A DNA stretch of 64,000 bases from JAGDXO01 sp964541025. GTDB lineage: Archaea > Thermoplasmatota > Thermoplasmata > Thermoplasmatales > GCA-001856825. A program made the translations under genes and the position numbers. Positions 1-8,408 of the stretch are shown piece by piece. The notes under the pieces are model-generated. The model saw only the letters and a program-made list of their open reading frames with translations, did not search any database and had not been told where the DNA came from. The stretch covers positions 1-64,000 of the forward strand of contig CAZIOW010000001.1 of NCBI GenBank assembly GCA_964541025.1, written 5' to 3'. The first letter of the stretch is position 1. Each line of letters opens with the position of its first letter.

Positions 1-48
1 AAGTCAGTCTTTGAATCAGGAAGCTCCGAAGCTTCAGCTGAGGAGTAG
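1..48 (+). pseudogene. C-terminal tail of a TnpB-like (IS200/IS605 family) protein, cut by the window edge
   Basis: Frame 1 is open from the first base and reads KSVFESGSSEASAEE before the TAG at 46-48. An acidic, Ser-rich tail ending where the element's terminal hairpin lies is typical of TnpB genes in archaeal IS605/IS1341-type elements. TnpB is an RNA-guided nuclease encoded by such elements. Only 15 codons are visible, so it cannot be told whether the gene upstream is intact. The overlap of the coding tail with the hairpin at 24-45 is the main support. The call rests on resemblance, not on any catalytic motif. Confidence 0.55.
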
Positions 49-53
49 CTCAC
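14..53 (+). mobile_element. Right end of an IS605-type element / 3' end of an omega-RNA scaffold
   Basis: Bases 24-45 fold into a hairpin: CTCC at 24-27 pairs with GGAG at 42-45, tandem G/A mismatches follow (28-29 against 40-41), and AGC/GCT (30-32 with 37-39) closes a TTCA loop. It is followed by TAGCTCAC, like the common right ends of TnpB elements, which read GTAGTTCAC or similar. In such elements the scaffold of the guide RNA overlaps the 3' end of tnpB and the guide is the chromosomal flank. On that reading the element would end near 53 and the guide would begin near 54. The exact boundary is inferred. Confidence 0.5.
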
Positions 54-116
54 TGACATAAAGTTTGAATTACTTCAATCTAGAAAATCATTTATGCGAT
101 AATCTAATAAGAATTA

Positions 117-1028
117 ATGAAAAATTCAAGAATAATAGGTTACTTATTTGTAGTTATAATATCTGTGGGGGTATTGTATTCTGCACTTTACGTATTAAGT
201 GCAATTTATCATAATTCCATAGTTTTAAGTTATCATCTAGTCTTCTATGGTTTACTTCTTGCAGTGGGTGGCGTCTTAATAACTAATTTAATCGCTTCAA
301 TAATTGAAAATAAGGCAAAACAACTAGTTGGTGAATCAACTGCCGGAATTTTGAATTTCTTTGTTAAAACGGTTGGTTACATAACTACCGCAATTCTATT
401 TTTTGCATTTGTCAGGATAAATATAGAATCAGCATTAGTAGCAGGTGGTTTTGCTGGAATAGTTATAGGTCTTGCATCCCAGGACGTTCTTGGAAACATA
501 TTTGGTGGGATAGCCATTGTTGGTTCAAGACCTTTCAAAATTGGAGATAGAATCACTGTATCAACATGGCAATATGGTGTTTTAGCACCTGCATACCCTC
601 CAAAATTTTATTCTAACGATTTCTTGATCCCAGGTTATACAGGGAAGGTTACAGGGATATCATTAATGTACACTACAATAGTTACCGACGAAAATATACC
701 GTTGAAAATACCTAATAGTGTGTTAATACAATCTTCAATTTTCATACATTCAACAAGTGAATCTAGGATTGTTCGTAGCAAAATAGAGGTTTCAAAGGAT
801 ATTGATCCAGACGATATTATACCACTTATATCAAAGAGGGTTAGTGAATTCCCTTCTTTAATAGGAAAGATAGATGTTCACATATACGAAACCACTTTTA
901 CCTCTTATGTATTAGTTATTCAGGGAATGTTCATGAGTCAGTTTGAGGAACCTGTAAGGAGTGAAGTGCTGAAAGTATCGATGAAACTGATCAAAGAAAA
1001 GATGGATCAGATTAAGAATTCTAAGTAG
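117..1028 (+). CDS. MscS-family mechanosensitive ion channel
   Basis: This 303-residue membrane protein belongs to the small-conductance mechanosensitive channel family, which opens under membrane tension to release osmolytes. Hydrophobic segments lie at about residues 7-30, 40-62 and 83-103. The pore-lining helix and start of the beta domain follow at about 108-146 (GGFAGIVIG, ASQDVLGN, then RPFKIGDRI). The beta domain has PN at 199-200. Between GDRI and the GKV strand there is an insertion of roughly 28 residues (147-174) that ordinary MscS proteins lack. No ribosome binding site precedes the ATG; a weak TATA-like tttatgcg at 91-98 suggests a nearly leaderless transcript. The gene stands alone, directly downstream of the transposon end. 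Confidence 0.88.
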   Translation: MKNSRIIGYLFVVIISVGVLYSALYVLSAIYHNSIVLSYHLVFYGLLLAVGGVLITNLIASIIENKAKQLVGESTAGILNFFVKTVGYITTAILFFAFVRINIESALVAGGFAGIVIGLASQDVLGNIFGGIAIVGSRPFKIGDRITVSTWQYGVLAPAYPPKFYSNDFLIPGYTGKVTGISLMYTTIVTDENIPLKIPNSVLIQSSIFIHSTSESRIVRSKIEVSKDIDPDDIIPLISKRVSEFPSLIGKIDVHIYETTFTSYVLVIQGMFMSQFEEPVRSEVLKVSMKLIKEKMDQIKNSK

Positions 1029-1102
1029 AAATCTGCACTTACAGTTGGGATTTTTCTCTATGAACATTTTTGCCATCCTAAGAGACAGAAAAATGTAATT
1101 AC

Positions 1103-2104
1103 ATGGATTTTAATCAAGATAAAATGACCTATAATATAGTAAATGAAATACATTTTTACAAATCATTTCCAAATATTATTGCCATAGAATTCAATCTAGG
1201 CTATCCAGTCTATATTTCGGATTTTCCCAATTTCTCCAGTTCCAATCTTGCGCTTTTGGGGAGGGATAATGGTAGGTGGTTTATGTATTCAAACGGATTT
1301 ATGAAAGCTGAAATGGATTCGATAGGAGAAAAACCAAAGGAAAATGAACAAGAGATATCTAGAAATAATGGAGATTACAGAGGAATGATCGAATATTATC
1401 CACCAGCACAGCTTGATGATGTCCTTAGTAAAATATCTTCATTCGCTGGAACATTGATACAGCACGAGGTGATACTCAAACAGGAAGGATTCATAATATT
1501 CATTGAAGCGATTGGCAAATCACTTCCCACTGTACTTGGTTTAATAGATGGATTGAAAGAAAGTTATAGCATAAATGTGAATGTTAAAGCAGAAACCGGT
1601 TATAATAAAATCCCCCAGTGTATTGAATTTTTAAAGGAAAATGGGGATTACAATGACCTAGAATTAATTAAAACTGTCTGGAAAATGAGACGTGTTGAGT
1701 TAAGGAATGATGTCGCCGGAGTCTTTCAAAATAGAGGAATATTTAGACCCAAATATTTCGATAGTGTTTCGGCAAATCTAATAGGAAATATCATTGGAGA
1801 AAAGATAAAAGGGAATTCTGATTATAAAATATATGACGACAATAACAATGAGAAAAAGGTAGAATTTGAAGTATCCTCTTATTGGTTTGGAGATTTCTTC
1901 AGAAATGTGATAAAAACGTATATGGGCTCATTTTATTACTGGTCATTTAGCGATGGAAAAGGAAAGCTAGAAAATTATTTTATAATAAATGGAAAGATGA
2001 AAAATGAATTCCTATCAGGATTACTTTCTCACTGGAAAGAACCAAGGAGAATGAAACATCATAATTCTATAGAATACATAAAAAAATTGAATAAAATTTT
2101 ATAA
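1103..2104 (+). CDS. Orphan protein of unknown function, 333 aa
   Basis: I do not recognise this protein. It is soluble and mixed alpha/beta, with no signal peptide, membrane helix or metal motif. Residues of about 105-160 form a pattern (hydrophobic strand, Gly, basic/Gly turn, strand, then an amphipathic helix ending LKESY) that recalls the sensor-like middle region of bacterio-opsin-activator-type archaeal regulators, but no C-terminal HTH_10 motif is visible. The C-terminal third is rich in aromatic and basic residues (YYWSF and similar). The gene follows mscS by 74 bp and ends 3 bp short of the convergent 93-aa gene. Its position beside a transposon end could mean accessory origin, but its composition is not obviously foreign. 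Confidence 0.6.
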   Translation: MDFNQDKMTYNIVNEIHFYKSFPNIIAIEFNLGYPVYISDFPNFSSSNLALLGRDNGRWFMYSNGFMKAEMDSIGEKPKENEQEISRNNGDYRGMIEYYPPAQLDDVLSKISSFAGTLIQHEVILKQEGFIIFIEAIGKSLPTVLGLIDGLKESYSINVNVKAETGYNKIPQCIEFLKENGDYNDLELIKTVWKMRRVELRNDVAGVFQNRGIFRPKYFDSVSANLIGNIIGEKIKGNSDYKIYDDNNNEKKVEFEVSSYWFGDFFRNVIKTYMGSFYYWSFSDGKGKLENYFIINGKMKNEFLSGLLSHWKEPRRMKHHNSIEYIKKLNKIL

Positions 2105-2107
2105 TGC

Positions 2108-2389
2108 TCAGAAGAAGCCTTTTTTCTTTGTGTAGAAGTTATTTGCTTCGAATGCATTTATCTCCCAGGTTGGTCCCAGAGACCCTGCCACTTGCATCAG
2201 ATGATCAAGTGAATCAACGTTCCAAACACAGACTGCGTGGTTCTTCCCCTTGGCAAGATCTATTGACTGTAGCTCCAGTCCCTGAGGAAGTTTTTTCGCT
2301 TTCGCCATATCAGTTACTTTTTTTGCAAAGTCCATAACCTGGTTAGCCTGATCATCCTTCCAAGTATGAATTACTACTACTGTTGTCAT
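2108..2389 (-). CDS. Small conserved hypothetical protein, 93 aa
   Basis: A short soluble alpha/beta protein beginning MTTVVVIHTWK, with an alternation of strand and helix that would fit a ferredoxin-like (dimeric alpha-beta barrel) fold. That fold guess is inference. One Cys (HAVCVW) is present and no catalytic motif is recognised. It lies 57 bp downstream of the DUF1641 gene on the same strand, but a T-run and its own TATA-like box (2410-2417) stand between them. It is therefore probably transcribed separately and leaderless, since the box is about 24 bp from the ATG. A role linked to sulfide oxidation is only suggested by the neighbourhood. Confidence 0.7.
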   Translation of the reverse strand: MTTVVVIHTWKDDQANQVMDFAKKVTDMAKAKKLPQGLELQSIDLAKGKNHAVCVWNVDSLDHLMQVAGSLGPTWEINAFEANNFYTKKKGFF

Positions 2390-2409
2390 AGGTAAATATC
2401 AATAATAGA

Positions 2410-2417
2410 TATAAAAA
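2410..2417 (-). promoter_or_regulatory. TATA-like promoter element of the 93-aa gene
   Basis: On the minus strand TTTTTATA lies about 24 bp upstream of the ATG at 2389, the spacing expected for an archaeal leaderless transcript. A T-rich run just upstream (about 2423-2435) could at the same time end the SQR-DUF1641 transcript. Confidence 0.45.
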
Positions 2418-2446
2418 CTTTAATAAAAAAAATTTTTAATATAAAT

Positions 2447-2935
2447 TTATTTTTGCGTTTTCTTGCTGTTTTCCATCATGCAACCTGATAATTCCTTCGC
2501 CATCGAAAGCAGGGCACTCATCTCAGGACTCCTAACAGTATTCATTAGTTCCATAAGTCCCATCTTCTTCTTTCTTCTTGATGAAACGCTCATGACTTCC
2601 TCTGCTTTTGGGGCGCAAGATGCAACAGCTTCTAGCAAAGGAACCAATTTATCTATCTCCACTTTATCAAGCAATGATAGTAGTTTCTCGATATCTCCTT
2701 TCTTCATCATCTTGGTTAGTGGTTCCAGAACTCTGATTGCCATTGTTATCATATCGAATATTTCCATCTTGGTGGCATAATTGAAAATATTATCGAATTC
2801 CTCGGCAAATCCATCCAGCATTCCTATAATGCCACTTTCCTGAAGTTTTTCTACTGTATTCAGGGTCGGCTCAAGTGCATCGAGTTTACTCTCTATTTTG
2901 TTCAACTTTTCGTAGACTTCATCTAGAGTTGCCAT
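2447..2935 (-). CDS. DUF1641 family protein, partner of sulfide:quinone oxidoreductase
   Basis: This 162-residue, almost wholly helical protein has an N-terminal coiled coil (VYEKLNKIESKLDALEP), then the DUF1641 core with repeated amphipathic helices (about residues 35-105), a basic SRRKKKMG stretch and a C-terminal helix. DUF1641 proteins are very often encoded next to sulfide:quinone oxidoreductases or formate-dehydrogenase-like enzymes in archaea and bacteria; their biochemical role is not known. Here the gene starts 2 bp after the SQR stop, so the two are cotranscribed, and a membrane-docking or complex-forming role with SQR is the natural inference. Alanine, leucine and methionine dominate the helices and no cofactor motif is present. 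Confidence 0.85.
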   Translation of the reverse strand: MATLDEVYEKLNKIESKLDALEPTLNTVEKLQESGIIGMLDGFAEEFDNIFNYATKMEIFDMITMAIRVLEPLTKMMKKGDIEKLLSLLDKVEIDKLVPLLEAVASCAPKAEEVMSVSSRRKKKMGLMELMNTVRSPEMSALLSMAKELSGCMMENSKKTQK

Positions 2936-2937
2936 AT

Positions 2938-4113
2938 TTACACCCTCCCTCTCAGTATGGTAGCATAATAATACTTCTCATAGACAGAATGGAGCATTTT
3001 GTAAATTCTTCCTCTTCCCATCACACTGCAATCATTGAAAGCATAGTTTGGATCCTTGAGTTTTTTACCGAAATCACAGTAAGCTACCCAACCGTATGAT
3101 CCTCCCTCCATAGCGCACATTGCTACCGGATTGAATGGAAGTGTTAAATAACTTCCTATGACATCATCAGCAATGAATGTCGCAACTGTATCTGCTTCAA
3201 AGTGCGTGAATGCTCCTGCCATACCCATTCCAAGTGTTGGAGAAATTACATCACCAATAGAATAGATATCATCATATTTAGAGTTCCTGAAATTCTTGTA
3301 GTTAGCATCAGCCCATCCCACCTTTGATTTGAGGTCATCATTGCTTGTTACAAAATCTGGTGCAGTTTGAATTGGGGAAACTATTGCCAGATCATATTTT
3401 ATACTTTCATTGTTCTGGCCTACAAGTTCATGTTTCACGGGATCTGCATATACCGGCAAAAATTTGTAGTGGCCATTTATCTTCATATCATTCATCCAAT
3501 TCCCTAGCGGATCTGCAATATTCGGTCCGAACATCTCAAACTGTCTGCCCATTGGATGTGCAACTGTTATATCAACATCATTCCTTATACCCTTATTTGT
3601 GAAGTATTCGTGAAGAAGCATTGACATTTCCCACGGAACCGGGGGACATTTGTAAATTGGACTTGCAACTGAAATAACTATCTTCCCTTTCTTGAATTTG
3701 GAAAGTGCTGATCTTAATCTCAACGAAGATTGCATATCCCAGAAGTGATATGTATCCTCATGTCCCTTGAACTTGGAATCATTTAGCTGAACACCCGGGG
3801 AAAGCACAAGAATATCATATTTATATTGCCCGTTATTCGTATAAACAGTTCTGTTAGCTGCATCAACCTTTGTAACCTCGGCCTTGATCGGTTTTACATT
3901 CTCTCTTGCCATAGGTGTAAAATCTTTGGAGACCTGTTCTTCAGTTCTGTTTCCTAAAGCTACATAGGTAAATGAAGGCTGAAATTCAACTTTTCCAAGT
4001 TTATCCAAAACAGTAATGTTTACCTGATCTTTCGGTAACATTCTGGCAAGGCGCCCGGCCATGAGCCCCCCGCCGGCGTTTCCTCCAACTATAACTATAT
4101 TCTTAGAGGTCAT
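2938..4113 (-). CDS. sqr: Sulfide:quinone oxidoreductase-like FAD flavoprotein
   Basis: A two-dinucleotide-binding-domain flavoprotein of about 391 residues. The N-terminus has the FAD fold (IVIVGGNAGGG, residues 6-16) and a second FAD-contact motif occurs near SIGDVISP. C156 (YKCPPVPWEM) and C333 (PVAMCAMEGG) sit where SQR enzymes carry the redox-active cysteines that take electrons from sulfide; electrons then pass to membrane quinone. I prefer the ATG at 4113 (MTSKNIVIVG), since it begins right at the FAD fold, over the in-frame ATG at 4122 or TTG at 4128. The enzyme is probably peripheral to the membrane and works with the DUF1641 protein encoded 2 bp downstream. Sulfide detoxification or energy gain are both possible. 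Confidence 0.85.
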   Translation of the reverse strand: MTSKNIVIVGGNAGGGLMAGRLARMLPKDQVNITVLDKLGKVEFQPSFTYVALGNRTEEQVSKDFTPMARENVKPIKAEVTKVDAANRTVYTNNGQYKYDILVLSPGVQLNDSKFKGHEDTYHFWDMQSSLRLRSALSKFKKGKIVISVASPIYKCPPVPWEMSMLLHEYFTNKGIRNDVDITVAHPMGRQFEMFGPNIADPLGNWMNDMKINGHYKFLPVYADPVKHELVGQNNESIKYDLAIVSPIQTAPDFVTSNDDLKSKVGWADANYKNFRNSKYDDIYSIGDVISPTLGMGMAGAFTHFEADTVATFIADDVIGSYLTLPFNPVAMCAMEGGSYGWVAYCDFGKKLKDPNYAFNDCSVMGRGRIYKMLHSVYEKYYYATILRGRV

Positions 4114-4234
4114 ATATCTCATTCTCAAATTTCAAATAAATATTAATAGATTCACAACTATAAGATATGCTAAATTTTTTTTACTCATGATAAAAGATAG
4201 AATATAGTTATGAGCAGAATTTCACTTCCTATCT

Positions 4235-4981
4235 ATGGAGAAAATACTTGACAACAGAATAGTGGTTATAACAGGAGGGTCAAGCGGTATAGGATTAGCC
4301 ACGGTGAAGAAGATCAAGGAAAACGGTGGAATTCCAATTATATTAGATTTGGAAAGTCCAAAGTCTCCAGAAGATAATAAATTTGAATTCATCGAGACAG
4401 ATGTTTCAAATGAGGATGGAGTTAAGAATGCCTTCCGAAAAATAGAGGAAAAATTTGGTTTCACTTACGGATTGGTTAATAATGCTGCTATTTCCCCAAA
4501 ACCGTCTACGTCGGAAAATATATACGATGAAATACTCAGGAAAACTTTTTCAGTAAATGTATTTGGAGCATTTTATTGCAACAAGTATGCAATTACGCAT
4601 ATGCTAAAACTTGGCAAGGGATCTGTGGTAAACATATCATCTGTGATCGGGAAAGTAGGTTCCAAAAACACCTCCATCTATGCAGCCAGTAAATCTGCAC
4701 TAATCGGAATGACAAAATCTGACGCAATAACATATTCATTAAAAAACATAAGATTTAATGTTATACTTCCAGGCTATGTCAATACCCCGCTCATTGAGAA
4801 TAATGCAAAAAATTCTGGAAATATCGAATCATATTATGAGAATCTAAAATCTCTTCATCCAATGGGAAGAATAGCCACGCCAGATGAAATAGCGGAGACG
4901 ATAGTTTTTCTTTTATCGGATAGGTCATCCTTCATTACAGGGAGTGAAATAATTATTGATGGAGGATATACATCCATTTAA
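4235..4981 (+). CDS. Short-chain dehydrogenase/reductase (SDR)
   Basis: This 248-residue protein is a classical SDR. It has the TGGSSGIG cofactor loop at 13-20, the acidic LDLE strand end at about 37-40, NNA at 82-84, the catalytic triad S136, Y149 and K153, and a C-terminal IDGGYTSI ending typical of FabG-like enzymes. It would oxidise or reduce an alcohol or ketone with NAD(H), as the acidic residue after the second strand favours NAD over NADP. The substrate cannot be told from sequence; glucose or aldohexose dehydrogenases of Thermoplasma belong to the same superfamily. The gene is monocistronic, between the divergent SQR and the nitrilase-like gene. Confidence 0.88.
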   Translation: MEKILDNRIVVITGGSSGIGLATVKKIKENGGIPIILDLESPKSPEDNKFEFIETDVSNEDGVKNAFRKIEEKFGFTYGLVNNAAISPKPSTSENIYDEILRKTFSVNVFGAFYCNKYAITHMLKLGKGSVVNISSVIGKVGSKNTSIYAASKSALIGMTKSDAITYSLKNIRFNVILPGYVNTPLIENNAKNSGNIESYYENLKSLHPMGRIATPDEIAETIVFLLSDRSSFITGSEIIIDGGYTSI

Positions 4982-5094
4982 AGAAAGATATGAATTAAAG
5001 GATGGGCATAGTAAATATAGTGTGGTTATAGTACATACTTGAAAGTTAAAAAAGGACACGTAAAATAGATATTGTAATTTAATATCTAAAGAAG

Positions 5095-5844
5095 ATGCGG
5101 GACTTGAATATTCTCATTGAGCAGCGCAACTCAATAAAAGGACCCGATATTAATAAAAAAACCATAGAGGCAGTCCTGACAAAGGAATTTGATATAGCTG
5201 TGTTTCCCGAGCTATTTTATTCCGGTTATGTTTGGCGTGATTATATAAGATTACTTGATATTAGTCAAGAATTCATTGACAGCATAAAGGACGATTTAGG
5301 AAAAAGAATGCTTATTTTTGGAGCGCCTAAATACGAGGGATTCCTCAGAAATTCTGCAGTAATAATACATGAAAAAAGTGTCTCTTACTATCATAAGATG
5401 CACCTCCCGACTTTTGGTCCATTTGAAGAGGAAAGGTTCTTTAAAAAAGGTGCAAATCCACTGGTGATTAATTTTAAAAATTTAAAGGTGAACGTAGAGA
5501 TATGTTATGACCTATTTTTTGATGATCCAATTGTTCCAGGTTCTGATTTAATCATAAATATTTCTGCATCCCCATTCACCTCAAGACCACATTTTGAAAA
5601 AGTTTTTCCTTCTGTTGCGATAAAAAACCAGGCCTATTTAGTATATGTGAATACGGCAGGATTGCAGAGAAATCTCGTTTTCTGGGGCGGAAGCAGGATA
5701 ATTGACCCAGATGGAATGGAAGTAAAAAAACTGAGCTATATTAAGGAAGAAAGTTCTGCTATCACAATTGATGTAGAAAAAATAGGAACTGCTCGTTTGA
5801 AGAGACCAATACTTAAAGAGGTACAAGATGAACCTGAAAGATAG
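5095..5844 (+). CDS. Carbon-nitrogen hydrolase (nitrilase superfamily)
   Basis: A 249-residue C-N hydrolase with the full Glu-Lys-Cys triad: E39 (FPELFYSGY), K101 (YHKMHLPTFG) and C137 (VEICYDLFF). Members hydrolyse amides or nitriles, or supply ammonia as the glutaminase half of NAD synthetase; the size and the FGPFEEERFF loop resemble the glutaminase/amidase branches. The exact substrate cannot be assigned. It overlaps the next gene, a large membrane protein, by 17 bp, so the two are translated together. No NAD synthetase domain is attached or adjacent. Confidence 0.85.
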   Translation: MRDLNILIEQRNSIKGPDINKKTIEAVLTKEFDIAVFPELFYSGYVWRDYIRLLDISQEFIDSIKDDLGKRMLIFGAPKYEGFLRNSAVIIHEKSVSYYHKMHLPTFGPFEEERFFKKGANPLVINFKNLKVNVEICYDLFFDDPIVPGSDLIINISASPFTSRPHFEKVFPSVAIKNQAYLVYVNTAGLQRNLVFWGGSRIIDPDGMEVKKLSYIKEESSAITIDVEKIGTARLKRPILKEVQDEPER

Positions 5845-7381
5845 AATATTCCTTGCTAAAATACTGAATACTGAACTGAAATACCAGTACCTCAAGAATA
5901 CTCCAAGATTCCAGAAGAATGATAAATTCTCAATGGAGATAGCAAGGAAATTCCTCATCAACAACGTGAGATCATCTATCTTTATTAACACATTTTTCTA
6001 TGGAATCATTTCAATGATGTTCGGGCTTGCGATGATCAGGGAGAGAAGCCTTATTTCAACTGGAAGTTTCACATTGTTCATCCTTCTTCTAATACTATCT
6101 GTGATGAATGATTCTCAATTTTATCGTGGCCTCTGGGACATGAAATTACTCTCTCCATTAACCTCTCTTCCAATAAAGGTGGAAAGGACTGTTGTCCCGC
6201 TTGCCCTGTTTATGTATAATGAGAGTTATCTTCCATTTGTGACAATTCCCGCAGGAATTATTATCTCATTATTTCTTAAGAATCCTATTCCTATAATACT
6301 TTACACACTGTTTTCAGTTCTGTTTCTTTACATTGGAAGAACAATTTCCCTTATTCTGGGCGTTTCATTCACCAAGACAAATACCAACAAGAGAAGTAAA
6401 AGACTGTATCTTGGACAAATCTTCCAGGTACTTATTTTTGTTATATTCATTTTTGCCATACAACTTTCAACAGATCCACAGTTCATGGGCGCAATCCATG
6501 TCCCGCAGTATGCCTTCCTTTTTATTCCTCTGACATACTCAAACATTACCACCCTTAACTACTATCCTTATGCATCATTTGGAGTAATGTTCTCTTTAAT
6601 ATATCTCTTATATACATACCTGCAGAAGAAAAATTTCACTGAGAATATAGATATATATAACGCTATCAAAAGCAGGGAGAGTTACAAGAAGATGAGGACA
6701 AGACGCCCAATGATATCGTGGGTCCTGAAGGACTTTAAAATAATATTGAGAAGGAGAGGTTCAATAATGATACTGGTCATTCCCATCACTTTCATCATAC
6801 CGATGGTGATGAGCATAGGCACGGTAAGTGCAGGCACATCCCAGTATGAATTTTCCTTTCCTTATCTTTCATCAATATTCCTTGTGGATTTTATTCTGCT
6901 TATAGGCCTTGAAGGGAAATCTGCATGGCATCTATCTGCACTGCCAATATCAAGAAGGGATTTTTTCCTTTCAAAATTGCTTTTGATATCTATTGTTGGA
7001 ATGTTCTATTATGCAATAATAATTGTAGTTATGGCATTTTACAACAGATCGTCGCTTAGTTTCATGGCTATAAATTTCCCATATTTCATGGTAATATTGC
7101 TAACAGTTCTGATGGCGGGAGGTGCCTACATAATCTCAGCCATACCCAAGGAAGTGTATACACTTTCACAGGAAGGTATTGGGGGGAGGTGGGTTCTGCT
7201 GAAGACGTTTGCCATTTCGCTACCGCTAATAATCATAAATGCAATAATATTCGGATTCTCAGGCCGTTTCTTTGAGAATATTCCCTCAGTACTCAGTGGA
7301 TACCCTATGACCCTCCTCTTTGATATTGTAGTATCAGCATTATTCCTTCGGATATTCCTTAAGAAAGGAGATTACTTTTGA
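5828..7381 (+). CDS. Large polytopic membrane protein, ABC-2-permease-like
   Basis: A 517-residue integral membrane protein with about 12 hydrophobic segments in two halves (residues about 45-265 and 305-515) separated by a charged loop near 275-300 (RESYKKMRTRRP). The layout recalls ABC-2-type export permeases, in particular the large archaeal and bacterial ones with two related halves, but no ATP-binding subunit is encoded nearby. It overlaps the end of the nitrilase-like gene by 17 bp, which implies translational coupling. The call of a transport permease is inference from topology alone. Confidence 0.6.
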   Translation: MNLKDRIFLAKILNTELKYQYLKNTPRFQKNDKFSMEIARKFLINNVRSSIFINTFFYGIISMMFGLAMIRERSLISTGSFTLFILLLILSVMNDSQFYRGLWDMKLLSPLTSLPIKVERTVVPLALFMYNESYLPFVTIPAGIIISLFLKNPIPIILYTLFSVLFLYIGRTISLILGVSFTKTNTNKRSKRLYLGQIFQVLIFVIFIFAIQLSTDPQFMGAIHVPQYAFLFIPLTYSNITTLNYYPYASFGVMFSLIYLLYTYLQKKNFTENIDIYNAIKSRESYKKMRTRRPMISWVLKDFKIILRRRGSIMILVIPITFIIPMVMSIGTVSAGTSQYEFSFPYLSSIFLVDFILLIGLEGKSAWHLSALPISRRDFFLSKLLLISIVGMFYYAIIIVVMAFYNRSSLSFMAINFPYFMVILLTVLMAGGAYIISAIPKEVYTLSQEGIGGRWVLLKTFAISLPLIIINAIIFGFSGRFFENIPSVLSGYPMTLLFDIVVSALFLRIFLKKGDYF

Positions 7382-7415
7382 AATAAATTTAATAACAGAA
7401 CAGCATATTTGAACA

Positions 7416-8405
7416 ATGAACAATGTTGTCAAGGTAGATCCTTTGAATCCAGATAGGGATGTAATCGAAAGGGCAGCCAAAATAATTAAAAATGGTGGAC
7501 TTGTGGCATTTCCAACAGAAACTGTATATGGTCTCGGTGCAAACGCAAAAAGCGATGAAGCAAGCAGCAGAATTTATATTGCTAAGGGAAGGCCCTCAGA
7601 CAATCCATTGATTGTTCATATCTCTTCTTTTGAACAGCTTTACGATGTATCTAATAAGGTACCTGATATGATTGCAGAAAAACTGCAGACTATCTGGCCA
7701 GGGCCATTAACAGTTGTTCTTCCCAAGGGAAATATAGGTAATGTTGCAACCGGTGGCTTAGATACGGTAGCGGTGAGGATGCCAGCACATAAGGTTCCTC
7801 TGGAATTGATAAGTAAAAGTGGTCTTCCTATTGCTGCTCCGAGTGCAAATAAATCAGGGAAACCAAGTCCTGTATTCGCTTCAGAAGTAAAAGAGGATCT
7901 TGATGATAGAGTTGAAATGATAATTGATGGAGGTCCAGCTTTCTTTGGGGTGGAATCAACGGTAATTATGTTGAAAGGAGATGAGATCATAATATTGAGA
8001 CCAGGGGCATTTTCATCAGAAGATATCGGAAAAATTTTTGGAATGAAGGTTATAGTATCATCTAACCTTGAAGGAGCTCCAAGGGCACCTGGTATGAAGT
8101 ATAGACATTATGCCCCATCCAAGAAAATGTTTCTGGCTGATTCCTCTGAATCCATAAAGGAGAAATGCGTGGAAGGAGGAAACTTTGTAGTACTATGTAG
8201 TTATGAATTATCAAAGGAGATAAACTGTCCTACAATAGTGCTGGGTTCCCATGGTGATCTTTACGAAGTAGCTCGCAACCTGTTTCCATCATTCAGGAAA
8301 CTTGACAGGAGTGCATATGAATATGGAATAATAGAACCATTTGAAGAGAAAGGAATCGGACTAGCTATAATGAACAGAATAAAAAAAGCCGCCGAGGGAA
8401 AATAG
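7416..8405 (+). CDS. sua5: Threonylcarbamoyl-AMP synthase, Sua5 type
   Basis: This 329-residue protein makes threonylcarbamoyl-AMP from threonine, bicarbonate and ATP, the first step of t6A formation at position 37 of ANN-decoding tRNAs. The YrdC domain fills residues 1-205 (AFPTETVYGLGANA; KGRPSDNPLIVH; APSANKSG; FGVESTVI), then the PGMKYRHYAP linker leads to the C-terminal Sua5 domain (about 230-325). The long form with the extra domain is the usual archaeal type. Kae1-Bud32, which uses the product, is encoded at 56462-58030. A TATA-like aaatttaataa about 26 bp upstream suggests a leaderless mRNA. Confidence 0.95.
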   Translation: MNNVVKVDPLNPDRDVIERAAKIIKNGGLVAFPTETVYGLGANAKSDEASSRIYIAKGRPSDNPLIVHISSFEQLYDVSNKVPDMIAEKLQTIWPGPLTVVLPKGNIGNVATGGLDTVAVRMPAHKVPLELISKSGLPIAAPSANKSGKPSPVFASEVKEDLDDRVEMIIDGGPAFFGVESTVIMLKGDEIIILRPGAFSSEDIGKIFGMKVIVSSNLEGAPRAPGMKYRHYAPSKKMFLADSSESIKEKCVEGGNFVVLCSYELSKEINCPTIVLGSHGDLYEVARNLFPSFRKLDRSAYEYGIIEPFEEKGIGLAIMNRIKKAAEGK

Positions 8406-8408
8406 AAA

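Noticed and set aside
2104..2337. Open frame of 77 codons on the plus strand
   Set aside because: It is antisense to the 93-aa gene and has no ribosome binding site or recognisable protein pattern.
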